From Lepidodermella squamata (taxonomy: Eukaryota; Gastrotricha), in contig JBLDXI010000007.1 in assembly GCA_047495785.1 (NCBI GenBank), positions 1,426,001 through 1,490,000 of the forward strand: DNA of 64,000 nucleotides, written 5' to 3'. Below the pieces are notes generated by a model. It worked only from the letters and a program-made list of their open reading frames with translations, searched no databases and was not told the origin of the DNA. The position numbers and the translations under genes were made by a program. Below are positions 46,667 to 58,027 of this stretch, in pieces. Numbering within the stretch: position 1 is the first letter of the stretch; each line of letters starts with the position of its first letter.

Positions 46667-49204
46667 TTATCTGCGAATGGCTTCCAGGTAGATGGGACTT
46701 TCGGCGAATCGCGACTCGCTAGCTGCCCATTTGATCGGTTGCTAATATTACAATTCAAAATAAATAAGATAATTGTGTGATACAGACAAAGGTTACCTTC
46801 GTTTTCGGTGACAAGGCGAACTCGAAGCGGCAAACCAAGCTTGCAATCAGCAGTTTCATCTCGAGCTGGGCCAGCCGGATGCCAACGCAGTTTCGATTAC
46901 CAGCGCCGAAAGGCATGAAGGAAAACGGTACGATTCGGCCTCGATTCTCGTCGGAAAACCTTTCCGGATCGAAGGTTTCCGGTTCGTGCCACAACTCTGG
47001 GTCGTGGTGAACAGCGTGAATCGGGATATTAACGCTAACACCCTTAGGAATGTTCAGACCATTGATCGTTATGTCCTCAGTGCACATTCGATTGACTCTA
47101 AAAGAATAGAAAAATAATATCGAAAATTAAAATTATAGTTAAACAGCGTGGAGACAAAATTTACGGATCGATTGATTTTTTTTCCAATAATCGATAATCG
47201 ATAAAATACATTTTTGATGAATTTTGAAAAATTTGAAAAAAATCGCACTCTGAATTTTTATTTAAAATAAATTAAAAAAATAAAGGAACTTGAAAGAAAC
47301 CTCAGAAACGGCGTGTAAAATCGCATCGTTTCATTGATGACCATATCCAGGTACTTGAGTTCGGCTAGTGTCTCCATGTTCATCGCTCGCCCACCCTCAA
47401 TGAAGATCGCCTTCAGTTCGTGGTAGAGTTTAGCCTGGACTTCGGGAAATTGGCTGAGTGCCAACAAAATCAACGTCACAGTATTCGCAACAGTTTCATA
47501 GCCCGCCAGAAAGAACATGACAGATTGGCCGATAATTTCGTCTCGCGTGATACCGTCTCGCAGCCATACACCGCCGTATTCGTCGACTTCCCGCATGTGA
47601 GCATTGTCAGGGTCGTTAGGGTCTTTTTCGCTGGGCAGCACTACGGCGAGAAAATCGGATCGATTCACGTTGGCTTCGTTTTTCTTCCTTCGGTTCAGCT
47701 CTTGATCGACTGCATTTTCAAATAAATCCATTGCTGAGTTCCATTTTTCAACCTGAGGCATGTTCCGCAACAGCCAGCCGCCAAGGTCCGGAAAAGTGAC
47801 TATGAGTAAGAAGATTATTAAAATAAAATTGAAAAATATCAGAAAACTCACAAGCTAAGCCAATGAAGGCTCCGGTTGTAGTAATTGTCGAAAAGGCAGT
47901 TCGTGCCGCGCTAACAAATGCGCTGTCTGGGTTGTTCAATGAGTCCAAATCCATAGCAAACGCGACCGAGCCAATAACTACAGGATAAATAACAAGGCCC
48001 AGGTTAAGTTTGGGAAAAATGTCATCCTATAGGTTTCAAAAAACCACATCAGTTCAATAAAATTGTCATTTTTTTGCTGAACTTTTTTTCGCTCTAGAAT
48101 AATGAATATTGGGTCTAGCGCAAAATTTCCGATTTTTCATGTTTTGTGCGATTTCGAAATGATGCTATTTTTGTTCAGTAATGATGCAGCCTATAGCCGT
48201 GGGATTTTCTATCCTAGCTATCTGTTATTACATTCGGGTATACAGAAACATTTCAAATTCGGGCTGAAAAAACTGATTATTTCAGAAAATCACTGATTTG
48301 TAAAATCGATAATCGATACGCGAAATCGATATCAGGTCTGTAGACTAAACTGTAACTCGTAGATCGGCCGGTGATGGCGGAAACTGCGCGTAAGATCTAT
48401 CGGGTAGGTTTGATGATCCAAAAACAAGAAAACTAGAAAACCGAAAGACCTTATTTTAGGAAAAATTAAGTTTCAAATTTCAAGGTGACACTGAGGTTCC
48501 GGTTTTAGATGGCTTTTATTACCGTCAATAGTGAAGCAGCCGGCGTATTTCTTGACATCCAAACTTTCATTCGCATCAGCCGCTCTGCCGACATTGTCGA
48601 CAAATCGCTCGACAATCGTCTTGATAAGAGGCTCCATTTTCCTGATATTCGCAGGCGTGAAGGCGGGCGTGATTGTCTGGCGAACGTGTTTCCATCGCCG
48701 ACCGGTCAGGCTGAGGCCGAGGTTCACCGGCCGATCTCGTGACACGAACAACATCTTAATAAAATTTTGAATTTGATATCGTTTTACTGAACAAAATTAT
48801 TACCCTTCGATCGATGAAATTTTCGTGATATTTCACCATAACTTGCTTGAGCATTTCGGGGTCAGCCATCGTAATGACAGGCTGGCGTCCTTCGAAGTAG
48901 CCGAAAATTTTGCCATGTTCTTTGATCAACTTGCATTCGAGGTCGAACAAATCAGTTTTCTATAACATGAAGATAACCAGGTGATTTGAAAATTATTCCA
49001 AAATGGGTGAAAAATTACAGATTTCATGTAGAGGTCCCAGGATCCAATGAACGGCCTGGACGGTATCTCATAGAGGCCCATTTCTTTGAAAACGTGACGA
49101 AATTTATGAACATATTGATAAGCCTTGATGAAAGCTAGAATGGCCACTATGGTTATCCCGCTGGCAAAGCATCCCAAAACTAGGAATATCGAAAATATGG
49201 CCAT
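46667..49204 (-). CDS. cytochrome P450 (CYP3-clan-like)
   Basis: Seven exons on the minus strand (49204-49019, 48959-48804, 48754-48523, 47977-47852, 47799-47301, 47097-46797, 46741-46667) give 524 aa, a normal P450 length. The N-terminus IFSIFLVLGCFASGITIVAI is an ER membrane anchor. Motifs: helix C GRRWKHVRQTITPAF, I-helix FFLAGYETVANT, K-helix NETMR (ExxR), PERF, and haem loop FMPFGAGNRNCVG with the Cys ligand. Expected microsomal monooxygenase using P450 reductase; substrate unknown. Overall style is nearest CYP3/CYP13-type enzymes (inference). Intron 3 is about 545 bases and holds nothing recognised. Confidence 0.92.
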
Positions 49205-49637
49205 TGCACTATAACTTGAAAATATTTAGATTTTGAATTGAAATTGAAGTAGAAAAACTTGCAATGATTGCAGTTTGGATAGAAAGAAATAACATGCCAT
49301 CAACGCGGCAGCTTGCAGTCAAGCGCGACTTATCATTTCGTGTCCGTAACCATAGCAACCGCAAACAAGATGTGTTAGCAGGTGTCTGCCACGCGTTCAC
49401 TTCGATGACTCATGCTACGTCACGTCAAATTCAATTTCATTACTTATCCGTGAATTTGTGAACTTCAAATACTAGGAATTTCTCGAAAATTAACTGCTGA
49501 CTTCTGCTGCGCCAATTCTTTGTCTATTCTCCCGAATTATCAGGGAAAGAAAATAACGCCAAGAAAAGAAGGAAAATTGTAGTTACTCATTTCCGTAACT
49601 TCCAATATATCTCAGGTTATTCGGCTTGTTCTTCAAT
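49205..49637. other. intergenic, no supported gene
   Basis: Upstream flank of the P450 gene and 3' side of the U1 snRNA. Nothing recognised. Confidence 0.4.
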
Positions 49638-49800
49638 TATACGGGTGTGGCGCGAACGCCGATACCCAAGTGAAATATTTTGCACCCGACTCCACCGATG
49701 AGGCAGAGCGCAGGGGTCAGCGGACCGCAGTGCAATGGCCCGCCTCGCCCTGGGGCGACCGACTTGCTGAGCTCGGTTCATCCCAGTGCCAGGTAAGTTT
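49638..49800 (-). ncRNA. U1 spliceosomal snRNA
   Basis: Read on the minus strand, the 5' end is AACTTACCTGGC, the element that pairs with 5' splice sites. Stem-loop II is strongly conserved (CCAGGGCGAGGC...CCATTGCACT...GCTGACCCCTGCG). The 3' hairpin has the conserved CGTTCGCG loop. The length of about 163 nt equals known U1. The loop of stem-loop I (GCTCAGCAAG) and the Sm-site region (AAAATATTTCA) differ from the textbook forms, so it might be a variant copy. Ends are approximate to a few bases. Confidence 0.88.
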
Positions 49801-49917
49801 AGTGGCCAAAGGTCCATGCGATCGACCCCACTCATTAGTTTCACGATAGACGGACACTCAGGTCATTTGTCTATTCCTTTTTCACGTTTGAATTTTGATG
49901 AAAAATGTCGCGACATT

Positions 49918-49989
49918 TAGCAGAGCGTAGTTTCGATCTACAGACCTCTGGGTTATGGGCCCAGCGCGCTTCCACTGCGCCACTCTGCT
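49918..49989 (-). tRNA. initiator tRNA-Met (CAT)
   Basis: The 72-nt cloverleaf on the minus strand begins AGCAGAGTGGCGCAGTGGAA. It has anticodon arm GGGCCCATAACCC (anticodon CAT, with the three G:C pairs typical of initiators) and T-arm ATCGAAA in place of TTCGAAT, another initiator mark. The acceptor stem AGCAGAG pairs with CTCTGCT. No intron. Confidence 0.95.
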
Positions 49990-50059
49990 TGTCTGAATAT
50001 AGAATTAATCACTCGATAATTATTTTCAACTTTTTTATGAATTCAAATGAAAAAAATGA

Positions 50060-50141
50060 TGGCAGCGGTGGGGTTCGAACCCACGCCTCCGAAGAGACTA
50101 GAGCCTAAATCTAGCGCCTTAGACCACTCGGCCACGCTACC
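50060..50141 (-). tRNA. tRNA-Leu (TAG)
   Basis: 82 nt on the minus strand, starting GGTAGCGTGGCCGAGTGGTC. The long variable arm is typical of Leu. The anticodon loop TTTAGGC gives TAG. The T-arm is GTGGGTTCGAACCCCAC, and GGTAGCG pairs with CGCTGCC. No intron. Confidence 0.95.
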
Positions 50142-50464
50142 GGTTGGATGGGAGCCATTCAGAACGTTATCAAGAGTAAAAGATGATCAATAATCAAAAG
50201 AAGACTGAATCTACATTACAGTTCTGACGAATATTTGCTCTTGTAACTAAAAACCCTTGACAGGCAGCGAAAATCCTAATTTTAGCAGATCCTCATATGA
50301 AAAGGCTGCTGATTGAGAAATTAAATTTGAAATCTTAAACTTACATTTCAACACTACAACATTCTCCACAATCTTTCATGAGCTATTCATCAGGTATTTG
50401 TAGGATTGTGTCTCCTCATTAATTTTTCTCACAAAACCCTGTTATAGATTCGGTCAGTCCAATT

Positions 50465-51470
50465 TTATTCATCTTTCAAGATAACCATAAACAAACTGTC
50501 TTCGTAGGCCTCATCGATTGAATTCGGCGAGCTGATCAGAGCTCCATTCGGATATTTACCTTCCAGGAATTTAACATATTTTTCCGAGTCATTAATCGCA
50601 ATATCCTCCGTTATATAAATCCCACCAGGCCGCAAGTATTTGAAAGCTGTAGCCAGAAAATTAACATTCGCCTCGTAAGTATGTAATCCATCTTCAATAA
50701 TCACGTCAAAATCGCCAAAATCCTCGAAAAGCTTCTCGATGGTCGACGTTTTCAACTGATCGACAAAATGAGTTTTGATACGCGAGTCGGTGAACAAAAT
50801 GTCCGCATCAACATCCGCCCCGTAAAGTTGAGCTTTCGGAAAAAAATCTCGCCAAGCGTACAAAGACGCGCCAGGCCGGCCATTTTTACCCATATTCGAC
50901 GGTATGTTAGTGTTGTTGGTTCCAAGACCGATCTCTAGTAGCTTGAACTCCTTGCGATGCCAGTCATTCAGCAGAAATTCGTAAAAAATCGGGTAATGGT
51001 GGTACCAACATTTGTCACTTCGGTATTTATCCATTAATTCGCATAAAATCGATTTCCGATCTCGAAGAGGCGATCCAGTTGCCACGAATGAATCCAATTT
51101 TTCGCATAAAGCCTTGTTAGGTCCCTTGCAAAAATATTCAGCAGCTTTCGGAATGTTCACCGCCGTTATATTCGGAACCTATTTATTTAAATTTATTTTT
51201 TCAATTTATATAAAAAATTAATTAAAAAATTAGAAAAAAGTTAATAAAATTAAATTTTTATAAAAATAATTTTTATTTATGAAATTTAACCTGATGTGAG
51301 ATCGGTTTCGATTCAGACTGAAGTTTTTCGACGGTAACCATCAATCTTTGAACCTCATCATCGGTTGCCAACCTGTACTTGACTTCCCAGGTCATTAGGA
51401 TGGTCAAGAAAACAATCGCCAGAGACGACGAGACCAGATAAACGCCTTTGATAGAGTTGAACATTATCAT
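50465..51470 (-). CDS. membrane-anchored SAM-dependent methyltransferase-like protein (copy 1)
   Basis: Two exons on the minus strand (51470-51291, 51178-50465), about 297 aa. The start is taken at the first ATG of the upstream open frame. The N-terminus has one transmembrane segment (VSSSLAIVFLTILMTW), giving a type II topology. The soluble domain is class I Rossmann-like: LLEIGLGTNNTNIPSNMG (glycine-rich cofactor loop), ASLYAWRDFFPKAQLYGADV, FDVIIEDGLHTYEANVNFL, YLRPGGIYITEDI. This pattern is best known from bacterial sugar/antibiotic and surface-polysaccharide methyltransferases (family knowledge). The acceptor is unknown; location in the secretory pathway facing the lumen is likely. Lies next to a close paralogue in the same orientation. 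Confidence 0.78.
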
Positions 51471-51921
51471 CGCAGCAAGAATATACGCAAAACACAAGCT
51501 TGTAAAAAAATTCTTGATCGCTATTGCGATAGTTACTTGATAAATTGATAAATAGAAAATCGTGACGCGTGAAATAATCAGCCAGATCGCGTGCGGCTCA
51601 ATACTGAAAAATCGTTTTGTTTTTCCTTATGAAAATTGCAAAAAAATAATAGAAACCTTGCGAAAAACGCCTCGCATGAGGTCTTTTTTAAATTATGTTT
51701 TAACAAAAATCAAAATTATTAAAAAATTATTTATTTATTTATTAATCAAAATTGAAATTCGAAATAAATTTCGAAATAAATTCTTTAAACTTGTTTTAAT
51801 TTTATAAAAATTTAAAAATCATGGCTAACAAATTAAAATTGAATTAAGACAACCGCAAAATGACACTTTTACGTAATTATTTATTTTTCAATCATTTTCA
51901 GAATTTTTTGAATTATTTATT

Positions 51922-52809
51922 TTAATTTTTCAAAATCACCATTAATAAACTATCTCTGAATGCTTCGTGTTCTGAGAAGGTAGGCGAACTGATCAGGATT
52001 CCACTTCGGTAATTTTCTTCCAAAAGCTTCAAATATCTGTCCGAATACTTCATAGCAACATCTTCGGTAACAAAAACTCCACCAGGCAGTAAGTGTTTGA
52101 AAGCCGTCTTCAAAACGTTGACATTAGCCTCGTAAAAATGCAAGCCATCCTCTATAATGACATTAAACTCGCCGAAATCGTCAAACAACTGTCTAATCGT
52201 CGATGTGTCAAGCTGATCGACGTAGTGAGTCGCGATTCTTGTGTCGCTAAACAAAATTTCAGTATCAACATCAGCTCCGTAGATTGAAGCGTTCGAGTAG
52301 AAATCTCGCCATGCATATAACGACGCTCCAGGTCGGCCGTTTTTACCCATATTTGACGGGATATTCGTGTTGTTTGTACCTATGCCAATCTCGAGAAGCT
52401 TGAAATGCTTGCCTTGCCATTGCTTGAGAAGGAATTCGTAGAAAATCGGGTAGTGGTGGTACCAGCATTTATCACTGCCGTGTTTATCCATCAATTTGCA
52501 AAGTTGCGATGATCTGTCGCGAAATGGCGGCTTTTCGCTCATAAAAGCGTCGATTTTAGCGCACAGAGCTGTGTTTGGACCCTTGCAGAAGTAATCAGAT
52601 CTTGGAGATTCGGTAGGTTCCATTCTTCGCAGATTTAATTTGTTGATGATGAAGTCCAATTTAGTCATGAAAACATTTGTAAGGCTGATTTCTGGTTTTA
52701 ATAAGATATTAACCACGAACAATACAGCTATCGATGACGAAGCGGTTAGAAGTTTGATTCTTTTCATAAAAACAGTATTGGTTTCCTTGCAGTTGGTGTA
52801 AAATGTCAT
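51922..52809 (-). CDS. membrane-anchored SAM-dependent methyltransferase-like protein (copy 2)
   Basis: A single exon of 295 aa. A hydrophobic anchor lies near residues 20-35 (LLTASSSIAVLFVVNILL), then a stem, then the same catalytic domain as copy 1: FCKGPNTALCAKIDAF, LMDKHGSDKCWYHHYPIFYE, LLEIGIGTNNTNIPSNMGKN, YGADVDTEILF, EDGLHFYEANVN, LLPGGVFVTEDVA. The two are clearly tandem duplicates. This copy has no intron where copy 1 has one between anchor and domain. Loss of that intron or a separate origin of the anchor are both possible. ATG at 52807-52809; MKRIKLL fifteen codons later is an alternative start. Confidence 0.8.
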   Translation of the reverse strand: MTFYTNCKETNTVFMKRIKLLTASSSIAVLFVVNILLKPEISLTNVFMTKLDFIINKLNLRRMEPTESPRSDYFCKGPNTALCAKIDAFMSEKPPFRDRSSQLCKLMDKHGSDKCWYHHYPIFYEFLLKQWQGKHFKLLEIGIGTNNTNIPSNMGKNGRPGASLYAWRDFYSNASIYGADVDTEILFSDTRIATHYVDQLDTSTIRQLFDDFGEFNVIIEDGLHFYEANVNVLKTAFKHLLPGGVFVTEDVAMKYSDRYLKLLEENYRSGILISSPTFSEHEAFRDSLLMVILKN

Positions 52810-53609
52810 CCAACAGATGATATAGGTGTGAAATTAGGCTTTCACACAATAATTTCGCGTCTAATCGTTTTTGTTTTATGATTCGATATAACGAATCGAT
52901 AGCAAGTTCGATCGAACTAAAGGGAGTATGGCACAGTCCCGTGCTAAATTGCCGACATGCATGATTGATTTCCACAATGAAGACAAATTTTATCATCAGG
53001 TTCTCATTTGAAAAATACATTATGAAAAACATGAGTATTTTGCATTTTTTATATTGTTTTAAATAAGTTTTTTCGGTTTTTTTTGCGGTGATTCCTCATA
53101 ATGAAATCTCCAAAATAAATGAAATACACTGCATCTTAGTTTTTGATGTTTTTTCGCGAAATAAAAAAATTGCTGTTTCGTCGCATTCGCTGTTTTGCGC
53201 AGTTGCTGATTTGTCGCCGTACTCTATCATTAGGAGGAATAAAAGGAAAACATCAATTTGGTCACTTTTCGATATGTAGATAGCTTCGACGTTAGTAAAG
53301 AGTATTGAGTTTCTATAACAGAAATCCGATGGAGTGAATCGATTGACAAAATAAGTCCTTATGAATTATTCGTCAACAAAAAAGCGGGCGTTTCTAGGAT
53401 ACACGTTTTCAGTGCATGTTCAGATCGATGATGCCAAACTTCGAATAGATTGCTACAGCAAAATACACCGGTATTTCCGTTGGTACCCCTAATGCTTCCG
53501 TTTAAGTGATCAGAGTATTTTCTTGATTAGCCGATTTTTGGTGTGATTTTTGTTGAGTTGAAAGTATTGGTTACAAGGAAGGCATATATCTGTTTTATAC
53601 CTTCCCACC
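52810..53609. other. intergenic between methyltransferase and TIR genes
   Basis: Divergent spacer. Near 53170-53220 it has a fragment of the CGACAAAACAGC repeat (GCTGTTTCGTCGCATTCGCT). No promoter element is recognised. Confidence 0.45.
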
Positions 53610-56600
53610 ATGGGAAATTGTACGGTGCAAGTAAGTTTCGCAATTATTATAGCCATCTATAGTAATAGCTTGAACGATTTGAAAGAAAACGATTGATAAA
53701 TCCTCGCCAGAATCGACTGTGACAACTGGGAAGCGAGCTGTACCAGTAATGGGGAAACCTTTATCAGAATCGTCCGGCGCCATTAGTAAGGCTCGTGTTT
53801 TCGTCAGCTATTCTTGGAGTTATCGGGAAGACGATGTTCGAAAAGTCGCAGATGAATATCTCAGCCTGCAGCTTGACTTCGATGTGTTCTTAGATATTCA
53901 TAAAATCTGTGGCGATCTCGACCAGGCGATGATTGAGGCAAGTTTTCAGTCTCTTCCAAAAAACTCGCTTTAATAAGTCCAATAATAGAAAGTCGACTGG
54001 GCTGACATCGTTGTTTGCTTCCTCTGCGAGCCATACCTTAGAGAAGGTTCTAACTCCGCTAAAGAATTCGACTATGCCATCTTCAAGAAAAAGAAAGTTC
54101 TCCTCGTCAATTTGGAAGACAACTTTGTCCAACTTGGCGAGTCTCGAAACCTGGGAAATTTACTTCGAGTGTTCTTGCGCACGGAGGCCATGCACTTCCA
54201 CGATGATGCGAATGACATTTGCCAGCAAATCCGGCTGATTCTCAAAATGCCGGCTCAAAAAGGAGTCGTTTTGAATCGATTCTACGCTTCAAACCTACCT
54301 ATAAGCATCTCGAACTATTTTGAGCGGAATGAATTAGAAGCCAAAATGATGAAACATATAATCGAAATCTGCAATAAACCAGCAAAAGGTGAGTAGTCCT
54401 ATCTCTAAGATTCAGCTTTATAACGATCCTATGTGGCTAGGCAATACCAGTCTCCTTGTTGTGGCTGGCGAGGGAGGCGTCGGCAAATCTGTTTTGATGG
54501 CGAAACTGTTAGGTAGCGAAACAATCCCAAGAGGGCTGCAATCCCCAACAGTTGTTCTATGGCTTCAGTGTTTCAAATGGCAAGAAACAACTTTCGACGA
54601 CTCAGCTAAGAAAGAATTCCGCGAAAGTCTGATAGCCCTGGCGAAAAAGGCCGCGGCGGAATTCGTTGGATCAGAACTATCGCACATCAGCGAGTATTTT
54701 CGCGATAAAAAACGGCGTCGCGTTTTAGTCGTTCTCGATGATATGTTCAACGTGGAATTGCTTCGCTTCTTTGTTCAAGAGCAATCAGAAATGTCCTGCT
54801 GTGTCATCACTCGTGACCCATTTCCAATCTTAATGCAACAGCGGCAGCTCATCTACAAATTGGAGAAGATCGATAGTCTCGCGAATGAAGCAATCGAACG
54901 ATTTCTCGAATCAACTTGCGATTTGAAAGTGAAATTGAAGGATAGCGCCAAGGAAAAGATAGCTAACCTCGCTAAAATGTGTTGTGGTTTGCCTTTGATC
55001 ATGTCTCTCGTTGCTAACCGCTTTCTCTTCGGAAATTACAACTGGGACGAGGAGTATGAAGAGATTGTCAATCAAAAGACCAACGACCTCAATACTGCTA
55101 TTACGGGTGGCGATTACCGATTCAAAGAGCAAACTGTCGACAGTCTGTTGCAGTTTTCTCTCGACAGACTTGGAGACAACTATCGGCAATGTTTCTACGC
55201 TTACTTGCTGTTTGGGCCCAACTATTTGATTTCAGTCGAACATCTAACGATGCTATGGAGTCAACTGGCACCTACCCTGAGGGCTAAAGATGTTCTTAAT
55301 GCCTTTGATCAGCGAGCTGTTATCAGAACAGTTGGGCCGGGCCATGAGCTTTCGTCTGTGCATCAGCTGCTTTGGGATGCCGGCTTTCGCCGAGCTGCTA
55401 AAGATTTCGAAATTACAGCTTCGAATGACGCCGATCTTTACGACAAAGTCCGATTGTTCCTTCTTTATAGAAAGAATGCCGATATGATGCTGTTCGAGTT
55501 TTTCAAGGGCGGAACTGGTCAAAAGCATGAACCACTTCGTCGGCAACTGCTGCGTGATATCCTGGAGACTTTGAGCTGCGATGCGTTGTTGGAAATTTGC
55601 ACATCGATAAGTAAACGCGAGGCCAAGTCTTTTATTCATTTTCTCTATGGCTTAGAATGGGACGACAATTTCAGTCGAAGACCGGACGATGACTTCAAAA
55701 TGTATGGAGTGCATCACTCCTATCGCCTGATTGAATGGATACTGGCAAGGCTGCACGGAAACCAAGCGCAGAATCAAAACTACATAAAATGCATAGCGGA
55801 GCACAATGATTTGGCTTTTCTGATGCAAATTTGGGACGACGATGACAAAGAGACGCTGAAATACGAGAGGGATAAAGTAACGAACTTCTTTTATGGGCAC
55901 CATTGGAGATATCAAGCAAGAACGTATTTGAATGCTTGCGCGATCATTAATGAAGATTCAGAGTTCATTAAAGCGGTGTTAAAGCAAGATTTCACAGCAT
56001 CGAAACTCCTTTTCAACCAAGCTGAAGCTGAGGAAGCTATGCTAATTGCCGCACTCCAAGGGTCGGCGGAAATGACAGCTTACATAATTGAGAAATCCCC
56101 CTCCACGCTTACTACAGCTTCAATATTGATTGCCGCTCAAAATGGCCACATTGAAGTAGTCCGATTACTGGCAAAAGCAGCACCAGCTTTGATTTCTACG
56201 CCGGATGACGCCGGTTATACTCCGCTACGGATAGCTGCTGCAAGCGGTCACATCGAAGTCGTTCGATTCCTGGCAAAGGCAGTGCAAGCAACGGTTCTGA
56301 CAGCTGATAACGACGGCATAACTCCGCTAATGAGTGCCGCTCAAAATGGCCACATCGAGCTAGTTCGCTTCCTGGCAAAAGAAGCACCCGCCACTGTTTC
56401 TGCGGCTGAAAACGACGGCGCAACCCCGTTATGGATTGCTGCTCAAAGTGGCCACATCGAAGTTGTTCAATTCTTAGCAAAGTTAGCACCCGTCACCGTT
56501 TCTACCCCAGATAAAAACGGTAGAACACCGATAGGTACCGCAGCTTGCAATGGACACATACAAGTTGTTCAATTCCTGGCAAAGGAAGCGCCAGCTACGA

Positions 56601-58027
56601 TTTCAATGTCTAACAACAATGGAACAACCCCCCTCTGGATGGCCGCTCAAAATGGCCACATGGATGTTGTCCGATTCCTGGCAAAGAATGGGCCAACCAC
56701 TGTTTCACTTGCTAATGATACTGGTACAACTCCGATTATGATTGCCGCTCAAAATGGTTACATCGAGGTTGTACTATTCCTAGCGAGGGAAGCACCAGCC
56801 ACAGTTTCACTGGCTGACAAAAAGGGCACAACGCCGCTACTGACGGCCGCTCAAAGTGGCCATGGTGATATCGTTCGATTTCTTTCCAAGGAAGCGCCAG
56901 CTACGATTTCAATGTCTAACAGCAATGGAACAACCCCCCTCTGGATGGCCGCTCAAAATGGCCACATTGATGTTGTCCGATTCCTGGCGAAGAATGGGCC
57001 AACCACTGTTTCACTTGCTAATGATACTGGTACAACTCCGATTATGATTGCCGCTCAAAATGGTTACATCGAGGTTGTACTATTCCTAGCGAGGGAAGCA
57101 CCAGCCACAGTTTCACTGGCTGACAAAAAGGGCACAACGCCGCTACTGACGGCCGCTCAAAGTGGCCATGGTGATATCGTTCGATTTCTTTCCAAGGAAG
57201 CGCCAGCTACGATTTCAATGTCTAACAGCAATGGAACAACCCCCCTCTGGATGGCCGCTCAAAATGGCCACATTGATGTTGTCCGATTCCTGGCGAAGAA
57301 TGGGCCAACCACTGTTTCACTTGCTAATGATACTGGTACAACTCCGATTATGATTGCCGCTCAAAATGGTTACATCGAGGTTGTACTATTCCTAGCGAGG
57401 GAAGCACCAGCCACAGTTTCACTGGCTGACAAAAAGGGCACAACGCCGCTACTGACGGCCGCTCAAAGTGGCCATGGTGATATCGTTCGATTTCTTTCCA
57501 AGGAAGCGCCAGCTACGATTTCAATGTCTAACAACAATGGAACAACCCCCCTCTGGATGGCCGCTCGAAATGGCCACGTCGATGTTGTTAGATTCCTGGC
57601 GAAGGAAGCACCAGCCACGGTTTCAATAGTTGATAATAACGGCACAACCCCTCTTTGGCTAGCCGCCTTTGATGGTCACTTGGAAGTTGTTCGATTCCTG
57701 GCAGAGAAAGCTCCTGAAAATCTTTCTATGGTTTGCGGCAGTTGTGGAACTCCGCTATGGATTGCTGCTCAAAACGGCCATCTCGAAGTTGTTGAATTCC
57801 TTGCAAAGGAAGCTCCCGCCGCAGTTTCTAAAGCTAATAGCGACGGTAGAACTCCGTTATGGACTGCCTCGTATAATGGACACATTGAAGTTGTTCGATT
57901 CCTAGCAGCAGAAGCTCCAGAAATGATTTGTGTTGCTGATAACAACGGCATCACTCCAAGTGAGATCGCTAATAATCCCGACATCGTTCATATTTTGAAG
58001 AACGCTGCCAAAACGACAGTACATTGA
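53610..58027 (+). CDS. TIR - NB-ARC - ankyrin STAND protein
   Basis: Exons 53610-53630, 53686-53937, 53989-54388, 54441-58027; 1,419 aa. The start ATG sits in CCACCATGG. The TIR domain (residues ~35-165) starts KARVFVSYSWSYREDDV and contains DIVVCFLCEPYL and SNSAKEFDYAIF. The Glu in KEFDYA is where NAD-cleaving TIRs keep their catalytic Glu. The NTPase has P-loop GEGGVGKS (234-241), Walker B VLVVLDD (~319-325), CCVITRD (~346) and GLPL (~407); GLPL marks NB-ARC rather than NACHT. A linker/winged-helix region follows to ~750, then about 19 ankyrin repeats to the C-terminus. Intron 2 is GC-AG (GAG|GCAAGT). By family logic this is a cytosolic switch in which ankyrins sense, NB-ARC oligomerises and TIR signals or hydrolyses NAD (inference). 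Confidence 0.88.
56586..57503 (+). repeat. 306-bp higher-order repeat (three ankyrin repeats) in three near-identical copies
   Basis: Starting at GAAGCGCCAGCTACGATTTC (about 56586), the sequence repeats with a period of 306 bases (about 56892 and 57198), and a fourth partial unit starts at about 57504. Each unit encodes three 34-aa ankyrin repeats (TTPLWMAAQNGH, TTPIMIAAQNGY, TTPLLTAAQSGH). The copies differ by only a few bases including silent sites, so they were spread recently by unequal exchange or conversion. Confidence 0.9.

Noticed and set aside
53610-53630. N-terminal MGNCTVQ as a myristoylation/palmitoylation signal of the TIR protein
   Set aside because: Gly2 and Cys4 are suggestive, but the Ser/Thr preferred at position 6 is missing, so I do not claim it.
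54389-54440. Independent start for the NB-ARC-ankyrin frame at a GTG codon
   Set aside because: This piece is a 52-base intron (GTGAGT...CTAG). Splicing it joins the TIR exon to the NTPase in phase.
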